Positions 7,056 through 16,138 are shown, counted from the first letter of the stretch. The stretch: 64,000 nt of DNA from Pseudomonas sp. PDM14 (GCF_014851905.1 NZ_JACVAQ010000003.1:386761-450760); one strand, 5' to 3'. A program made the numbers and translations. The notes: generated from the sequence alone by a model not told the origin.

Positions 7056-9441
7056 TCAGAACGCCAGGCGTACGCCGAGGGTGGCGTTGCGCGGTGTGCC
7101 GTAATAGCTGCTGCCCGACGTGCTTGTGTAGTACTTCTCGTCCAGCAGGTTGTTGAGGTTGGCAGTGACGCTCAGCTGCTTGGTCAGCGGGTAGCGCGCC
7201 ATCACATCGACGAGCGCGTAATCACCTTGGGTGAAACGCACCGAGCGCGGCCCCTGCTTGACGCTGTAGATCTCGCTCTGCCAGTTGACGCCGCCACCGA
7301 GGGTCAGGCCGTTGCCGACACTGTGCAGGGTGTAGGTGGTGAACAGCTTGACGGTGTTCTGCGGCACGTTGGTGTTGAGTTTGTTGCCGTTGGCATCCTG
7401 GACGATATTGCGGCTGAAGCTGGCCATGGCCTGCCAGGCCGGTGCCAGCTCGCCGGAAATCTCCAGCTCGACGCCGCGGGTCTTGGTCCCTGATTCGGCG
7501 CGGTATGCTGCAGTACCGTCAGGCGCGAACAGGGCTCCGTCGCGCACCGCGAGGTTGTCCTGCTTGATCTCGTACAACGCCAGGCCGAGGTTCAGGCGGT
7601 CGTCGAAGAACGCCGCCTTGCTGCCCACTTCGAAACCGTTGCCTTCGAGCGGGTCGAGGTAGGTGCCAGTGACGGTCATGCTGTTCTGCGGCTTGAAGAT
7701 GCTGGTGTAGCTGGCATACAGCGACCAGTGCTGGTCGAGGTCGTAGACCACGCCGGCAAACGGTGTGGTAACGCCGGTCTCCTGGCGCTGGACGTTGGTG
7801 TCGGCGCTGCTGTAGCGGTCGGTCTCGATGGTGTTTTCCCAGTTGCTGACACGTACGCCAAGGACGAAGGACAGGTCGTCGGTTGCGCGCAAACGCGTGC
7901 TGGCGTAGCTGGCGCTCTGGTTCTCTTCGTAGTCGATACGGCTGGTGGCCGGCATCACGGGTTCGGCGGGCGAGCTGCCATCCCACTCGTAGATGTCGGG
8001 GATGGCGCTGCTCCAGCCGGTGAAGTACCACAGCGGGTAGCCGTTGGTGCGGTACTCGGTGTGCTGGCGGGTGTAGCCGAACACGGCGTCGTGTTCCAGG
8101 CCCCAGAGGTCGAAGTTGCCGGCGACGTTGATGTCGGCGCTGGTCTGCACCGGCTTGGCGGCCCAGCGTCCGGCCCACAGGTTCACGCCGGCACCGGTGG
8201 CCGGGTTGGCGTTGCCGCCGGCAGCGTAGCCAAGCACCTCGTCGTATTCGTAGCGGTCACGGTTGACGGTCAGCTTGGCTTTCCAGCGCTCGTTGAGGGC
8301 GTGTTCCAGGGTGGTGAAGCCGGTGGTGAAGTGGCGCTTGGAATAGGCCCAGGTGGCGGCGGCGGAGTCCGAGCGCGACCACCTGGCCAGGCTGCCGTCG
8401 CTGTTGAACAGCGGGCGACCGCTGCGCGCGTGGTCGTCGGCGTCGTGGGACTGCGAATCCATGCCGACGGTCAGCAGGGTGTCGGGCGTCAGGTCGGCTT
8501 CGATGATGCCGTAGAAGATCTTCTTGCGTTCGTTGAAGCGGTCGATGTTCGACTCGTTTTCCTGATAGGCGCCGACCAGGCGACCGCGCAGGGTGCCGTC
8601 TGCATTCAGCGGGCCGGCGACATCCGCTTCGGTGCGCGAGTAATCCCAGCGGCCGATGTCCTGCTTGACCGAGGCCTGGAAGTGCGGTGTCGGGCGCTTG
8701 CGGATCATGTTCAGGGTGGCGCCAGGGGTGCCCACGCCGTTGGTCAGGCCGGTGGCGCCGCGAATAATCTCGACGCGGTCATAGAGGGCCATGTCGTTGC
8801 TCTGGGCGACCGACTTGTAGTTGCTGTCCAGGCGTTGCAGGCCGTCGACCTGGTAGTTCTCCACCATGAACCCGCGCGAGTAGATGCCGCTGGAGTCCGA
8901 GCCGGCGTTGCCGCCCTGGTTGATGCTTAGCCCCGGCGTCTGCTTGACCACATCCAGCAGCTGGGTGAGGTTCTGGTCATCCATGCGCTGGCGGGTGAAC
9001 ACGCTGACCGATTGCGGGGTCTCGCGAAGCGTCAGCGGCAGCTTGGTCGCGGTGGCGGTCGATCCGCTGGTGTAGGAACCGGTGCCCTCGGTGGTCGCGC
9101 CGAGGCCGCTGCCGTTGATGCTGGTGGCGCCCAGTTCCAGGGCGGAGCCGGACGGCTGGCTGATGACCAGGGTGTTGCCGCTCTGCTGATAGTTCAGGCC
9201 GCTGCCGGAAAGCAGCTGCGCGAGGGCGTCCAGTGGTTCGATTTCGCCCTGCACGGCGGGTGCAGTGAGGCCAGCGGTGAGGCTGCTGTCCACGGCGATG
9301 GTCAGCTTCCCCGAGTTGGCGCAGCGAGGTGGCCAGCGGTTGTGCCGGCAGGTCTAGGGTGATGGGTTCGGCCAGTGCCTGGCCGGTAACGGCGAAGGCC
9401 ACGGCCGCCACCAGGGCGCGCAATGAGAACGGAGAGAGCAT
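7056..9441 (-). pseudogene. TonB-dependent siderophore receptor, transducer type, frameshifted in the STN domain
   Basis: The signal peptide and start of the STN domain (ATG at 9441; ALAEPITLDLPAQPLATSLRQLGE) are in one frame. The rest of the STN domain (KLTIAVDSSLTAG...), the plug (LRETPQSVSVFTRQRMDD, VEIIRGATGLTNGVGTPGATLNMIRKRP) and the barrel to the terminal Phe are in another. The frames meet at 9307-9314. The first frame runs out of homology at once and ends at 8977; the second has a stop upstream of the junction and no signal peptide of its own. Without the shift the protein would be about 795 residues, normal for the family. It follows fecI/fecR on the minus strand. Either the gene is inactive or the base calls here are wrong. 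Confidence 0.85.
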
Positions 9442-9483
9442 CGGAAACTACCTTGCAGAGGAAAAGTTGGCTTGTGTGCCCCT

Positions 9484-9535
9484 GACGCGGCAGGTCGGCC
9501 ATTTCCTGATGTTGCTTGTGAGAATTATTCCCGAT
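9484..9535 (-). promoter_or_regulatory. Candidate Fur box and FecI-type promoter before the frameshifted receptor
   Basis: The plus-strand text at 9517-9535 contains TGAGAATTATTCCCGAT, a partial Fur-box match. Downstream on the minus strand GGAAAT (9506-9501) is followed after 13 bases by CGTC (9487-9484), a pattern expected of FecI-like ECF promoters. Both lie in the 111-base gap between fecR and the receptor start. Confidence 0.4.
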
Positions 9536-9552
9536 GCCGACCAGTGGTCGTT

Positions 9553-10485
9553 TCAGCGTGGGTGCAACAGCGTGCCGTTTGCGTGCTGCTCCACGCGCAC
9601 GGCAGCGATATGCGGCAGGGCAGTGAGGAAGCCTTCGATGTCGTCGAGCTGAACCACGGCGCTGATCCGCGGGCTGGGCCGCCCGGCATCGAGCGCGCGC
9701 ACCGGCTGCTGGCGGTAGCGCGACAGGCTGGCGGCGATCTCGGTGAGGTCGGCATTGTCGAACACCAGGTTACCGCGCTCGAAGGCGAAGGCGTCGCTGG
9801 CCGATTGCGTCAGGCGCCTGAGGCTGCCATCGGCGAGGACTTCGAGCACTTCGCCCTGGCGCAGCTGCACGACCTGCCCTAGCTGGCGAATGCTGTCGAC
9901 CTGCACCAGGCCATGATCGACGGCCACGCGCAGGCGGTCCGGCAAACGGTTCACCGCGAAGCGTGTGCCGAGCACGGTGACCCGTGCCAGGCTGCTGTCG
10001 ACCACGAATGGGCGTTGCGGATTGCGTGCGACCTCCAGTGCCAGCTCGCCTTCGTCCAGCTGGACGTGGCGCTGCGCGACGTCGTACCGCACCGCTACCT
10101 GAGTGGCCGCATTCAGGTGCAGGTGGCTGCCGTCTTGCAGGTCGACGCTGCGCTGCTCGCCGATGGCGGTCTGCAGGTTCAGCTCCAGTGGCCCCTGGCA
10201 ATGGAGATGCCAAGCGAAGGTGCCAGCGGCGAGCAGGACCACGCCAGCCACCGCACCACTCAGGCGCGTGCGCCGGCTGCGTTGCTGGCGTCGCTCCAAG
10301 GCCTGGGCCAGGGCCTCGCTGCGCTGGGTGGAAGAAAAGTCATCCCACAGATCGCGAAAGGCCTGGTACTCGCGGGCATTCTCCGGAGCGGCCGCGAGCC
10401 AGTGCTCGAACGCCTCGCGCTGTGGCGCTGCGTCCTTGTTCTGCAGGCGAGAGAACCAGCGGGCGGCCTGTTCGCGGGCAGTCAT
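9553..10485 (-). CDS. FecR-family anti-sigma regulator
   Basis: A 310-residue FecR-like protein. The ATG at 10485 overlaps the fecI stop codon as ATGA, which fixes the start and implies translational coupling; a longer open frame to 10647 only shadows fecI. The N-terminal domain carries AREQAARWFSRLQ and EAFEHWLAAAPENAREYQAF. One transmembrane helix lies near 87-106 (AVAGVVLLAAGTFAWHL). Periplasmic motifs are GEQRSVDLQDGSHLHLNAATQ and VTVLGTRFAVN. Its partner receptor should be the frameshifted gene just downstream. Confidence 0.92.
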   Translation of the reverse strand: MTAREQAARWFSRLQNKDAAPQREAFEHWLAAAPENAREYQAFRDLWDDFSSTQRSEALAQALERRQQRSRRTRLSGAVAGVVLLAAGTFAWHLHCQGPLELNLQTAIGEQRSVDLQDGSHLHLNAATQVAVRYDVAQRHVQLDEGELALEVARNPQRPFVVDSSLARVTVLGTRFAVNRLPDRLRVAVDHGLVQVDSIRQLGQVVQLRQGEVLEVLADGSLRRLTQSASDAFAFERGNLVFDNADLTEIAASLSRYRQQPVRALDAGRPSPRISAVVQLDDIEGFLTALPHIAAVRVEQHANGTLLHPR

Positions 10486-11003
10486 GGTTCGAGCAGCTCG
10501 CGGGCATTGCGCAGGTCGAGCAGGGCACGCATCAGGTGACGCTCGACCATGTTCAGGCTGATGCCCAGGCGCTCGGCGATTTCGCGTTGCGGGCAGCATT
10601 CGATACGCGCGAGCCAGAACACCTCGCGGCAGCGTGGCGGCAGGCAATCGAGAATGCGCTGCAGGGCGTGCAGGCGCTGCTGGATATCGAGCAGGTGCTC
10701 GGCGGATGGCGCCAGGGCACTGCCTTGAGCGGAGTCGGTGAACTCCGCCTGATCATCGGGAAGCTCGCAGTAGCGCGCCCCCTTGCGGAAATGGTCGATC
10801 AGCACCGAATGCGCAACCCGCCGCAGGTAGGCGTTGGGTTGGGCAATGGGTTGCTGGTGCTGAGCGAGGGCAAAGCGCAGCAAGGCATCGTGCAGCACGT
10901 CGTAGGCGCGTTGCACGCAACGGGTCTGGCGACTGAGGCTGAGCAGCAGGTCGCTGTAGGCCCAGCGCAGGTCGATGCCTTGCCAGTTCATAGTTGTGCT
11001 CAT
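10482..11003 (-). CDS. FecI-family ECF sigma factor
   Basis: A 173-residue ECF sigma factor; an alternative ATG at 10991 gives 169. Region 2 contains AYDVLHDALLRFAL and PNAYLRRVAHSVLIDHFRKGARY. Region 4 contains LPPRCREVFWLARIECCPQREIAERLGISLNMVERHLMRALLDL. Only 37 bases separate it from the stop of the receptor gene upstream, and most of that is a perfect GC hairpin (11005-11030). No good ribosome site or independent promoter is visible, so expression may depend on read-through from the Fur-box promoter near 13400. It overlaps fecR by ATGA. Confidence 0.92.
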   Translation of the reverse strand: MSTTMNWQGIDLRWAYSDLLLSLSRQTRCVQRAYDVLHDALLRFALAQHQQPIAQPNAYLRRVAHSVLIDHFRKGARYCELPDDQAEFTDSAQGSALAPSAEHLLDIQQRLHALQRILDCLPPRCREVFWLARIECCPQREIAERLGISLNMVERHLMRALLDLRNARELLEP

Positions 11004-11004
11004 A

Positions 11005-11030
11005 CAAAGGCCGGCAGGTGCCGGCCTTTG
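11005..11030. terminator. Hairpin between receptor gene and fecI
   Basis: Perfect inverted repeat CAAAGGCCGGCA / TGCCGGCCTTTG with a 2-base loop. It lies 11 bases after the receptor stop and ends 2 bases before the first possible fecI start. On the minus strand it is followed by TATG rather than a T-run, so it may weaken or modulate read-through rather than end transcription fully. Confidence 0.6.
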
Positions 11031-11040
11031 TTGTCGCTTT

Positions 11041-13236
11041 TTACAGCGTCCACTTCACGCTGAACATGGCGTTGCGGGGCTCGCCGTAAAGCACGTTGGC
11101 GGTGGAGCCGATTCCGCTGTAGTACTTCTTGTCGAAGACGTTATTGAAGTTCACGCGGGTGTCGACGTTTTCGGCCACTTTGTAGCCGAGCATCAGATCA
11201 ACCAGCGTGTAAGCGTCCTGTTCGATACGCCAAGCCGCAGCGCCGGCGCCACCTTCGTTGTAAATGGCGTTCTGACTATTGAGGCTGCCTCCAACACGCC
11301 ATTTGTTCAGGTCACCCGGCAAATGATAGGTGGTGCTCAACTTGAATAAATGGCGTGGTTGGTCGGGGTCAAAGAGTTTGCCCTCGTTAGCCTTGTTAGA
11401 GTCCTTCTTGTACTTGGCCTCCACATAGGTGTAACCCGCACTCAGCTGCCAGTTTTCGGTCAGCGCGCCGGTCAGCTCCAGGTCAATGCCCTTGCTTTCC
11501 ACTTCGCCGGCAGCTTCATAGCAGTTGAAGTTGGTGGCATAGGTAGGGGTGGGGCAGTAAGTAGCCTTGTCCAGCAGCTTGGCGCGGTTTTCCTGGTTGA
11601 TCTGGAAAAAGGCGGCTGAGGCATTGAGGGCTCCATCCAGATACTCGCCCTTGATACCGAACTCGTAGTTGGTCCCTGTCATCGGCTCAAGGATGCTATA
11701 GCTCGGGTCGAGGTTGGTCTGCGGCTTGAAGATGTCGGTGTAGCTGGCGTAGACCGAATAGGTTTCGTTCAAGTCATAAATCACACCGGCATAGCGGGTT
11801 ACGTTGCGGGTGACTTTGTAGCTACTCTGAGGCGTTCCGCCGTCATGGTCGTACCAGTCTAGGCGGCCACCGAGAATGACCTTCAATGGGTCCGCAATGT
11901 TCAGGCGTGTGGTGGCGTAAACGCCTTTCTGCTCGGCTTCGAACTTCATACCCCATCGGCGCATGTCAAAGCTCGGTTCTGGAACCATGCCGCTATCCCA
12001 GTTCTTGGGATCAATGTTTGGCCCGGTGGGGGTATTTAGCCAGCCGCCATGGCCGTCGAAGATTTCTTTGCGGTTGCTTGCGCCTACGACCAGTTCATGG
12101 GTGCGGCCCAGGAGTGCGAATGGACCGGAGACATATCCGTCATAACTGTCGTAGTCGTTGACGTATGTGTACTTGCCGCTGGACTGCTGAAGGCCGTTGT
12201 TGTCATAGCCGAGATAGGAACCCAGCATATTGATGCGGCCCCACATCTTGTCGCCGGCTAGATGCAGTTTCCAATCGTTATCGAAGCGGTGGTCCAGCTC
12301 ACCGAACAGGTGGGTGGTACTGGTGTTCCAGTAAGCCCAGTCGTTACCCAGATAAGTCGAGCGGGGCAGGTCGAGGTCGCTACCGTCACGAGCCGTCGGC
12401 AGGCCACCCCAATCGGAGTCCTTGTTGTCGTTCTGGTAGGAAGACCCGAGGGTAAGCATGGTGCTTTCAGTGAGATCAAGTTCGCTGATCGCGTACAAAA
12501 CGCCGTGTTCGCTGCCGCCTTGGTCTAGGTAAGTACCGTTGTCCTCATATGCAGTAACTATCCGACCGCGGATCGTGCCGGTCTCGTTGAGCGCGCCGGA
12601 GGCGTCGAGTTCGGTGCGGTAACGGTCCCAGCTGCCGGCACTGGCACCAACGCTAAGTTGCGGGGTGATGGTTGGTCGCTTGCGTACCATGTTGATGGCG
12701 GCTGAGGGGTTACCGGCACCCTGCATCAGGCCGGTGGCTCCGCGGACGATCTCGATGCGGTCGAACATTGCTGTGTCGGCAGCAGTAATAACGTCTTGCG
12801 AATAAGTGGAGACACTCATTGGCAGGCCGTCATACATGATGTTGTCGACAGTGAATCCGCGAGCCACGTAACGCTGGCGCTCTGGGCCGTACTTCTGCAC
12901 GCTCAGGCCTGTAGTGTTTTTCACTACATCGTTGAGATTCCCCATGCCTTGGTCTTCCATGCGCTGCCGGGTAATAACGCTAACGGATTGGGGGGTTTCA
13001 CGAAGCGACATCGGCAGTTTGGTGGAGCTGTTCACCACGCCGGTGGTGTAGGACTTGGTGCCCTCGGTCGTCGCTTGCCCACGCACACCCTGTGCATTGA
13101 TATCGAGTTGCTGCAGCTCGATTGCCGCGTCTTTTTCTTTGGTCTTGGCGGTGTTCGCTTGTTCGGCGTGTACTGCATGTGCGCACAGGCTGAAGGCGAT
13201 GGCGGCGGCCAGCGGAGACAGGTGGTGGCGTGACAT
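11041..13236 (-). CDS. TonB-dependent siderophore receptor (no signalling domain)
   Basis: A 731-residue outer-membrane receptor. The ATG at 13236 has AGGAAA upstream and begins a clear signal peptide (MSRHHLSPLAAAIAFSLCAHAVHAEQ). No STN domain follows; the TonB-box region and plug come directly (LRETPQSVSVITRQRMEDQG, VEIVRGATGLMQGAGNPSAAINMVRKRP). The barrel ends NAMFSVKWTL. Two cysteines (CPTPTYATNFNC) lie in an extracellular loop. It is a close paralogue of the receptor at 13590-15764, sharing the N-terminus and the upstream leader. Plug and barrel wording resemble ferrioxamine/coprogen/pyoverdine-type receptors, but the ligand is unassigned. A Fur-box-like site lies about 155-170 bases upstream. 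Confidence 0.93.
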   Translation of the reverse strand: MSRHHLSPLAAAIAFSLCAHAVHAEQANTAKTKEKDAAIELQQLDINAQGVRGQATTEGTKSYTTGVVNSSTKLPMSLRETPQSVSVITRQRMEDQGMGNLNDVVKNTTGLSVQKYGPERQRYVARGFTVDNIMYDGLPMSVSTYSQDVITAADTAMFDRIEIVRGATGLMQGAGNPSAAINMVRKRPTITPQLSVGASAGSWDRYRTELDASGALNETGTIRGRIVTAYEDNGTYLDQGGSEHGVLYAISELDLTESTMLTLGSSYQNDNKDSDWGGLPTARDGSDLDLPRSTYLGNDWAYWNTSTTHLFGELDHRFDNDWKLHLAGDKMWGRINMLGSYLGYDNNGLQQSSGKYTYVNDYDSYDGYVSGPFALLGRTHELVVGASNRKEIFDGHGGWLNTPTGPNIDPKNWDSGMVPEPSFDMRRWGMKFEAEQKGVYATTRLNIADPLKVILGGRLDWYDHDGGTPQSSYKVTRNVTRYAGVIYDLNETYSVYASYTDIFKPQTNLDPSYSILEPMTGTNYEFGIKGEYLDGALNASAAFFQINQENRAKLLDKATYCPTPTYATNFNCYEAAGEVESKGIDLELTGALTENWQLSAGYTYVEAKYKKDSNKANEGKLFDPDQPRHLFKLSTTYHLPGDLNKWRVGGSLNSQNAIYNEGGAGAAAWRIEQDAYTLVDLMLGYKVAENVDTRVNFNNVFDKKYYSGIGSTANVLYGEPRNAMFSVKWTL

Positions 13237-13389
13237 GTGGGTTTCCTGAATGGGTCGATCGGCAGAGTTTTTATTGGCGCCAGGCAAACTGCAGGCGAGC
13301 GGCAACCCTTCGCAGGCCATAAGTGGCGGGCGGTGAAGAGGGAGGGGTGGGTTGCGGCGGCGGGAGTGTATCGGGATGTAAATTATGTG

Positions 13390-13407
13390 TAAATAAGAAT
13401 TTATATC
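13390..13407 (-). promoter_or_regulatory. Fur-box-like operator for the first tandem receptor; 353-base gap
   Basis: TAAATAAGAATTTATATC resembles the Fur consensus and is conserved in position with the stronger site at 15911-15929. The gap 13237-13589 holds this site, an AT-rich promoter region (13380-13440), a roughly 150-base leader shared with the paralogue, and the hairpin at 13556-13582. Nothing coding is visible in it. Confidence 0.6.
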
Positions 13408-13555
13408 AAATAATACAAATACTCATTTCCTGATTTTTGAGTCAACTTTTCGGCGTGATTTGCAACTGAAGGGCTGAAGGCGTGCGCTGGAGGGGTAGTC
13501 AGCCATCGCTGGCTGTTCTTGACGGTTGAAACGGGGCAGGTTTCGTTGGGTGGCA

Positions 13556-13582
13556 GGCACCGCCACTCTCAGTGGCGGTGCC
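13556..13582. terminator. GC hairpin after the second tandem receptor
   Basis: Perfect inverted repeat GGCACCGCCACT / AGTGGCGGTGCC with loop CTC, starting 7 bases after the receptor stop codon (13590, minus strand). No T-run follows on the minus strand, so it could be a stability hairpin or a weak terminator. Confidence 0.6.
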
Positions 13583-13589
13583 ATTCACG

Positions 13590-15764
13590 TTAGAAGCTGT
13601 ACTTCGCGGTCAGCATGTAATTGCGTGGGTCGCCATAGGTATCGGTGGAGCCCCATACCACGTCGTAGCCAATCGCCGAGTAGTACTCGCGATCAAAGAT
13701 GTTGTTCGCATTCAGCTGCAGGTCGAGGTTCTTGTTGATCTCGTAGCCGGCCATCACATCGGCAACCGCATAGCTGCCCTGCTCGATACGGTGGGTAGTT
13801 CCGATCAGCGCTACGTCGTTGTACATGCGGCTTTGCCAGTAGACGTTGCCACCGACGCGGAGCTTCTCCAGCGGGCCTTGAAAGCGATAGGTGGTGGAAA
13901 GCTTGAACAGATGTTCTGGCGTATCGGTATCGAAGCGCTGGTTTTTATTGGCTGGGTTTTGATCCTTGATGTAATGGGCGCGGGTATAGGTGTAGCCAGC
14001 ACCCACCTGCCAGTTCTCGGTGAGTGCGCCTTGCAGCTCCAGGTCAATACCCTGGCTACGGACCTTTCCTGCAGCTTTGTAGCAGGTTGCCCCATTGCAG
14101 ATCGGCCCCACGCTGGTATCGGTCGCGGCGCGGTTCAACTGGTCGATTTGGAACACAGCCAGGCTGGCGTTCAATGCACCGCCGAAGTATTCGCCCTTGA
14201 TACCAATTTCGTAGTTTTCGCCAACGATAGGCTGCAGCACTTTGAGAGAAACGTCTTTTTCTGTTTGCGGCTTGAAGATGTCGGTGTAGCTGGCGTAGAC
14301 CGAGTGATGCTCGTCCAGCTCGTAGATCAGGCCGGCATAGCGGGTAAGGTTGCGGGTGACTTTGTAGTCGCCGTCACCCAGCCGATCACCGTAGTCGTAC
14401 CAGTCCAGGCGTCCGCCGAGGATCAGCTTGAGTGGGTCTGCCAGGTTCAGGCGCGTCGTTATGTACGTCGAGTCCTGCGTCGTTACGCTGTGGCCGTCGT
14501 AGGCGCTGGAACGTACAAAATTCGGCTTGTCGCCATCGAGCGGCCAATCGGATGTATAGGGGGCGTAGCCCGTGGCTTCTGTATCGTAGATGCGCTTGCT
14601 GGTGCCGAGCACGATCTCGTGAGTACGTCCGAAAGCTTCAACCGGGCCGCTGAAAAAGGCATCAATCGCTGTTTGTTTCTCGTCATTAACGGACTGCCAG
14701 ACAGTGCGTTCCAGCGTTGTGTACGGAGGTGTGTAGCGCGACTGGTAGGAGCCCCGGAACAGGCCGTCCAGCTTGGAAGCTGAGGCGTTTAGTTGCAGTT
14801 TCCAGTCGTTGTCGAAGCGGTGCACCAGTTCGCCGAAGACGGTGTCGACAGTCAGGTCCTTGTTCTCCCAGTCGCTGCCGGGATTGGTGGAGCGGGGCAG
14901 ATCCAAGTGGTGGCCGTCGGTCCCAATGGGCAGGCCGCCCCAGAAGAAGTTGGTCTGGTCTTCCTGGCGGGAGAGGCCCAAGGTCGCTGTGGTGTTTTCA
15001 GTGAGATCGGCTTCGCCAATGGCGTAGAACAGGCCGTGGTCGCTTTCCACGCCGTCGCGGAAATTGTTGCCATCCTGATAGGAGCCCACCACTCGACCGC
15101 GTAGGGTGCCGCTGTCATTCAGTGCGCCGGAGGCGTCGAGTTCCGTGCGGTAATTGTCCCAGCTACCGGCACCGCCGGTGATGCTCACCTGTGGCTTGGC
15201 AGTGGGGCGCTTGCGTATCAGGTTGATGGCTGCGGACGGGTTGCCAGCACCTGTCACCAGGCCAGTAGCGCCACGCACCACTTCAACCCGGTCGAACATA
15301 GCCAGGTTGGGCTGTACGCCCATATCCCAGCCTGTATAGGACGCTGGCAGGCCGTCGTACATGATGTTGTCGATATCGAAGCCGCGCGCTTTGAAGCCCT
15401 GGCGGCCTGGGCCATCGGCCTGGCTGAGGAACAGGCCAGGGGTAGCTTTGACCACGTCGTTGACGCTGGTCATGTTCTGATCGTCCATGCGCTGACGAGT
15501 GATCACCGATACCGCCTGCGGCGTTTCGCGGATCGACAGGTCCAGCTTGGTACCTGTGGCCATTGAGCCCGTTGTATAGGACTGGGTGCCTTCGGTCGTT
15601 GCTTGTCCACGCACACCCTGTGCATTGATATCGAGCTGCTGCAGCTCGATTGTCGCGTCTTTGTCCTTGGCTTTTTCGGCGTCAGCCTGATCGGCGTACG
15701 CGATATGAGCGCACAGGCTTAAGGCGATGGCGGTAGCCAGTGGAGACAGGTGGTGGCGTGACAT
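13590..15764 (-). CDS. TonB-dependent siderophore receptor (paralogue of 11041-13236)
   Basis: A 724-residue receptor with no STN domain. The ATG at 15764 starts the signal peptide MSRHHLSPLATAIALSLCAH, nearly identical to its neighbour. Plug motifs are IRETPQAVSVITRQRMDDQN and VEVVRGATGLVTGAGNPSAA; the barrel ends NYMLTAKYSF. A loop cysteine pair (CNGATC) sits where the paralogue has its own pair. The gene follows the same order of blocks as its neighbour (YTDIFKPQT, GIDLELQGALTENWQ), so the two arose by tandem duplication and then diverged in the barrel. A Fur-box-like site lies about 150-165 bases upstream, so iron repression is expected. Confidence 0.93.
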   Translation of the reverse strand: MSRHHLSPLATAIALSLCAHIAYADQADAEKAKDKDATIELQQLDINAQGVRGQATTEGTQSYTTGSMATGTKLDLSIRETPQAVSVITRQRMDDQNMTSVNDVVKATPGLFLSQADGPGRQGFKARGFDIDNIMYDGLPASYTGWDMGVQPNLAMFDRVEVVRGATGLVTGAGNPSAAINLIRKRPTAKPQVSITGGAGSWDNYRTELDASGALNDSGTLRGRVVGSYQDGNNFRDGVESDHGLFYAIGEADLTENTTATLGLSRQEDQTNFFWGGLPIGTDGHHLDLPRSTNPGSDWENKDLTVDTVFGELVHRFDNDWKLQLNASASKLDGLFRGSYQSRYTPPYTTLERTVWQSVNDEKQTAIDAFFSGPVEAFGRTHEIVLGTSKRIYDTEATGYAPYTSDWPLDGDKPNFVRSSAYDGHSVTTQDSTYITTRLNLADPLKLILGGRLDWYDYGDRLGDGDYKVTRNLTRYAGLIYELDEHHSVYASYTDIFKPQTEKDVSLKVLQPIVGENYEIGIKGEYFGGALNASLAVFQIDQLNRAATDTSVGPICNGATCYKAAGKVRSQGIDLELQGALTENWQVGAGYTYTRAHYIKDQNPANKNQRFDTDTPEHLFKLSTTYRFQGPLEKLRVGGNVYWQSRMYNDVALIGTTHRIEQGSYAVADVMAGYEINKNLDLQLNANNIFDREYYSAIGYDVVWGSTDTYGDPRNYMLTAKYSF

Positions 15765-15910
15765 GCGAAGTTCCTGAATAGGTCGGTCGGCGGATTTGTT
15801 TTTTGCCAGGCAAATTGCAGGCGAGCAGCTACCTCCGACGGCCATGAGCGGCAGGCGGTTAATAGGTCGTGGGGTGCGGCGGCAGGAGTGTATCTAGATG
15901 TAAATAAGGT

Positions 15911-15929
15911 GTAAATGAGAATTTATTCC
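15911..15929 (-). promoter_or_regulatory. Fur-box-like operator for the second tandem receptor
   Basis: GTAAATGAGAATTTATTCC is a good match to the Fur consensus and lies in the same position relative to the gene as the site before the paralogue. The gap 15765-16202 holds the receptor leader, this site, a receptor remnant (15968-16086) and a terminator (16139-16175). Confidence 0.7.
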
Positions 15930-15967
15930 ATATGCACTTAAGGGGCGTTTGCGCCTTGTGAGTGATC

Positions 15968-16086
15968 AGCTCAATTGAACGCCAACAATGTGACCGACGA
16001 GAAGTACTGACATCTTCGAGGCATACGGTCAGTACACCTACGGCGCACCGCGCAGCCTCACCGCTTCCGCGAAGTACAGCTTCTAA
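15968..16086 (+). pseudogene. Vestigial C-terminus of a TonB-dependent receptor
   Basis: On the plus strand, opposite to the other receptors, short frame pieces spell the end of a receptor. They read CAG CTC AAT (QLN), then NANNVTDEKY from 15978, then after a frame change IFEAYGQYTYGAPRSLTASA followed by KYSF and a TAA at 16084-16086. At least two frame changes and a stop codon separate the pieces. The order NANN(V)xDEKY ... YGAPRS ... KYSF is the classic last barrel strand of siderophore receptors. A strong terminator follows at 16139-16175. It is the relic of a deleted receptor gene and cannot be expressed. Confidence 0.8.
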
Positions 16087-16138
16087 GGTGCCACGAGGTG
16101 TTGCGACCGGTGATTCGTCACCGGTCGTCAGTCAACGG

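Noticed and set aside
9307..9314. Simple G-run miscount as the cause of the receptor frameshift
   Set aside because: Removing one G restores the frame but gives LRQLGKLTIAVD, about three residues short of the STN pattern; loss of an 11-base repeat fits better. It remains possible.
13237..13320. In-frame 28-residue N-terminal extension of the tandem receptors
   Set aside because: It would precede and spoil the signal peptide, and the ribosome site belongs to the ATG at 13236; conservation is better explained by the duplicated leader.
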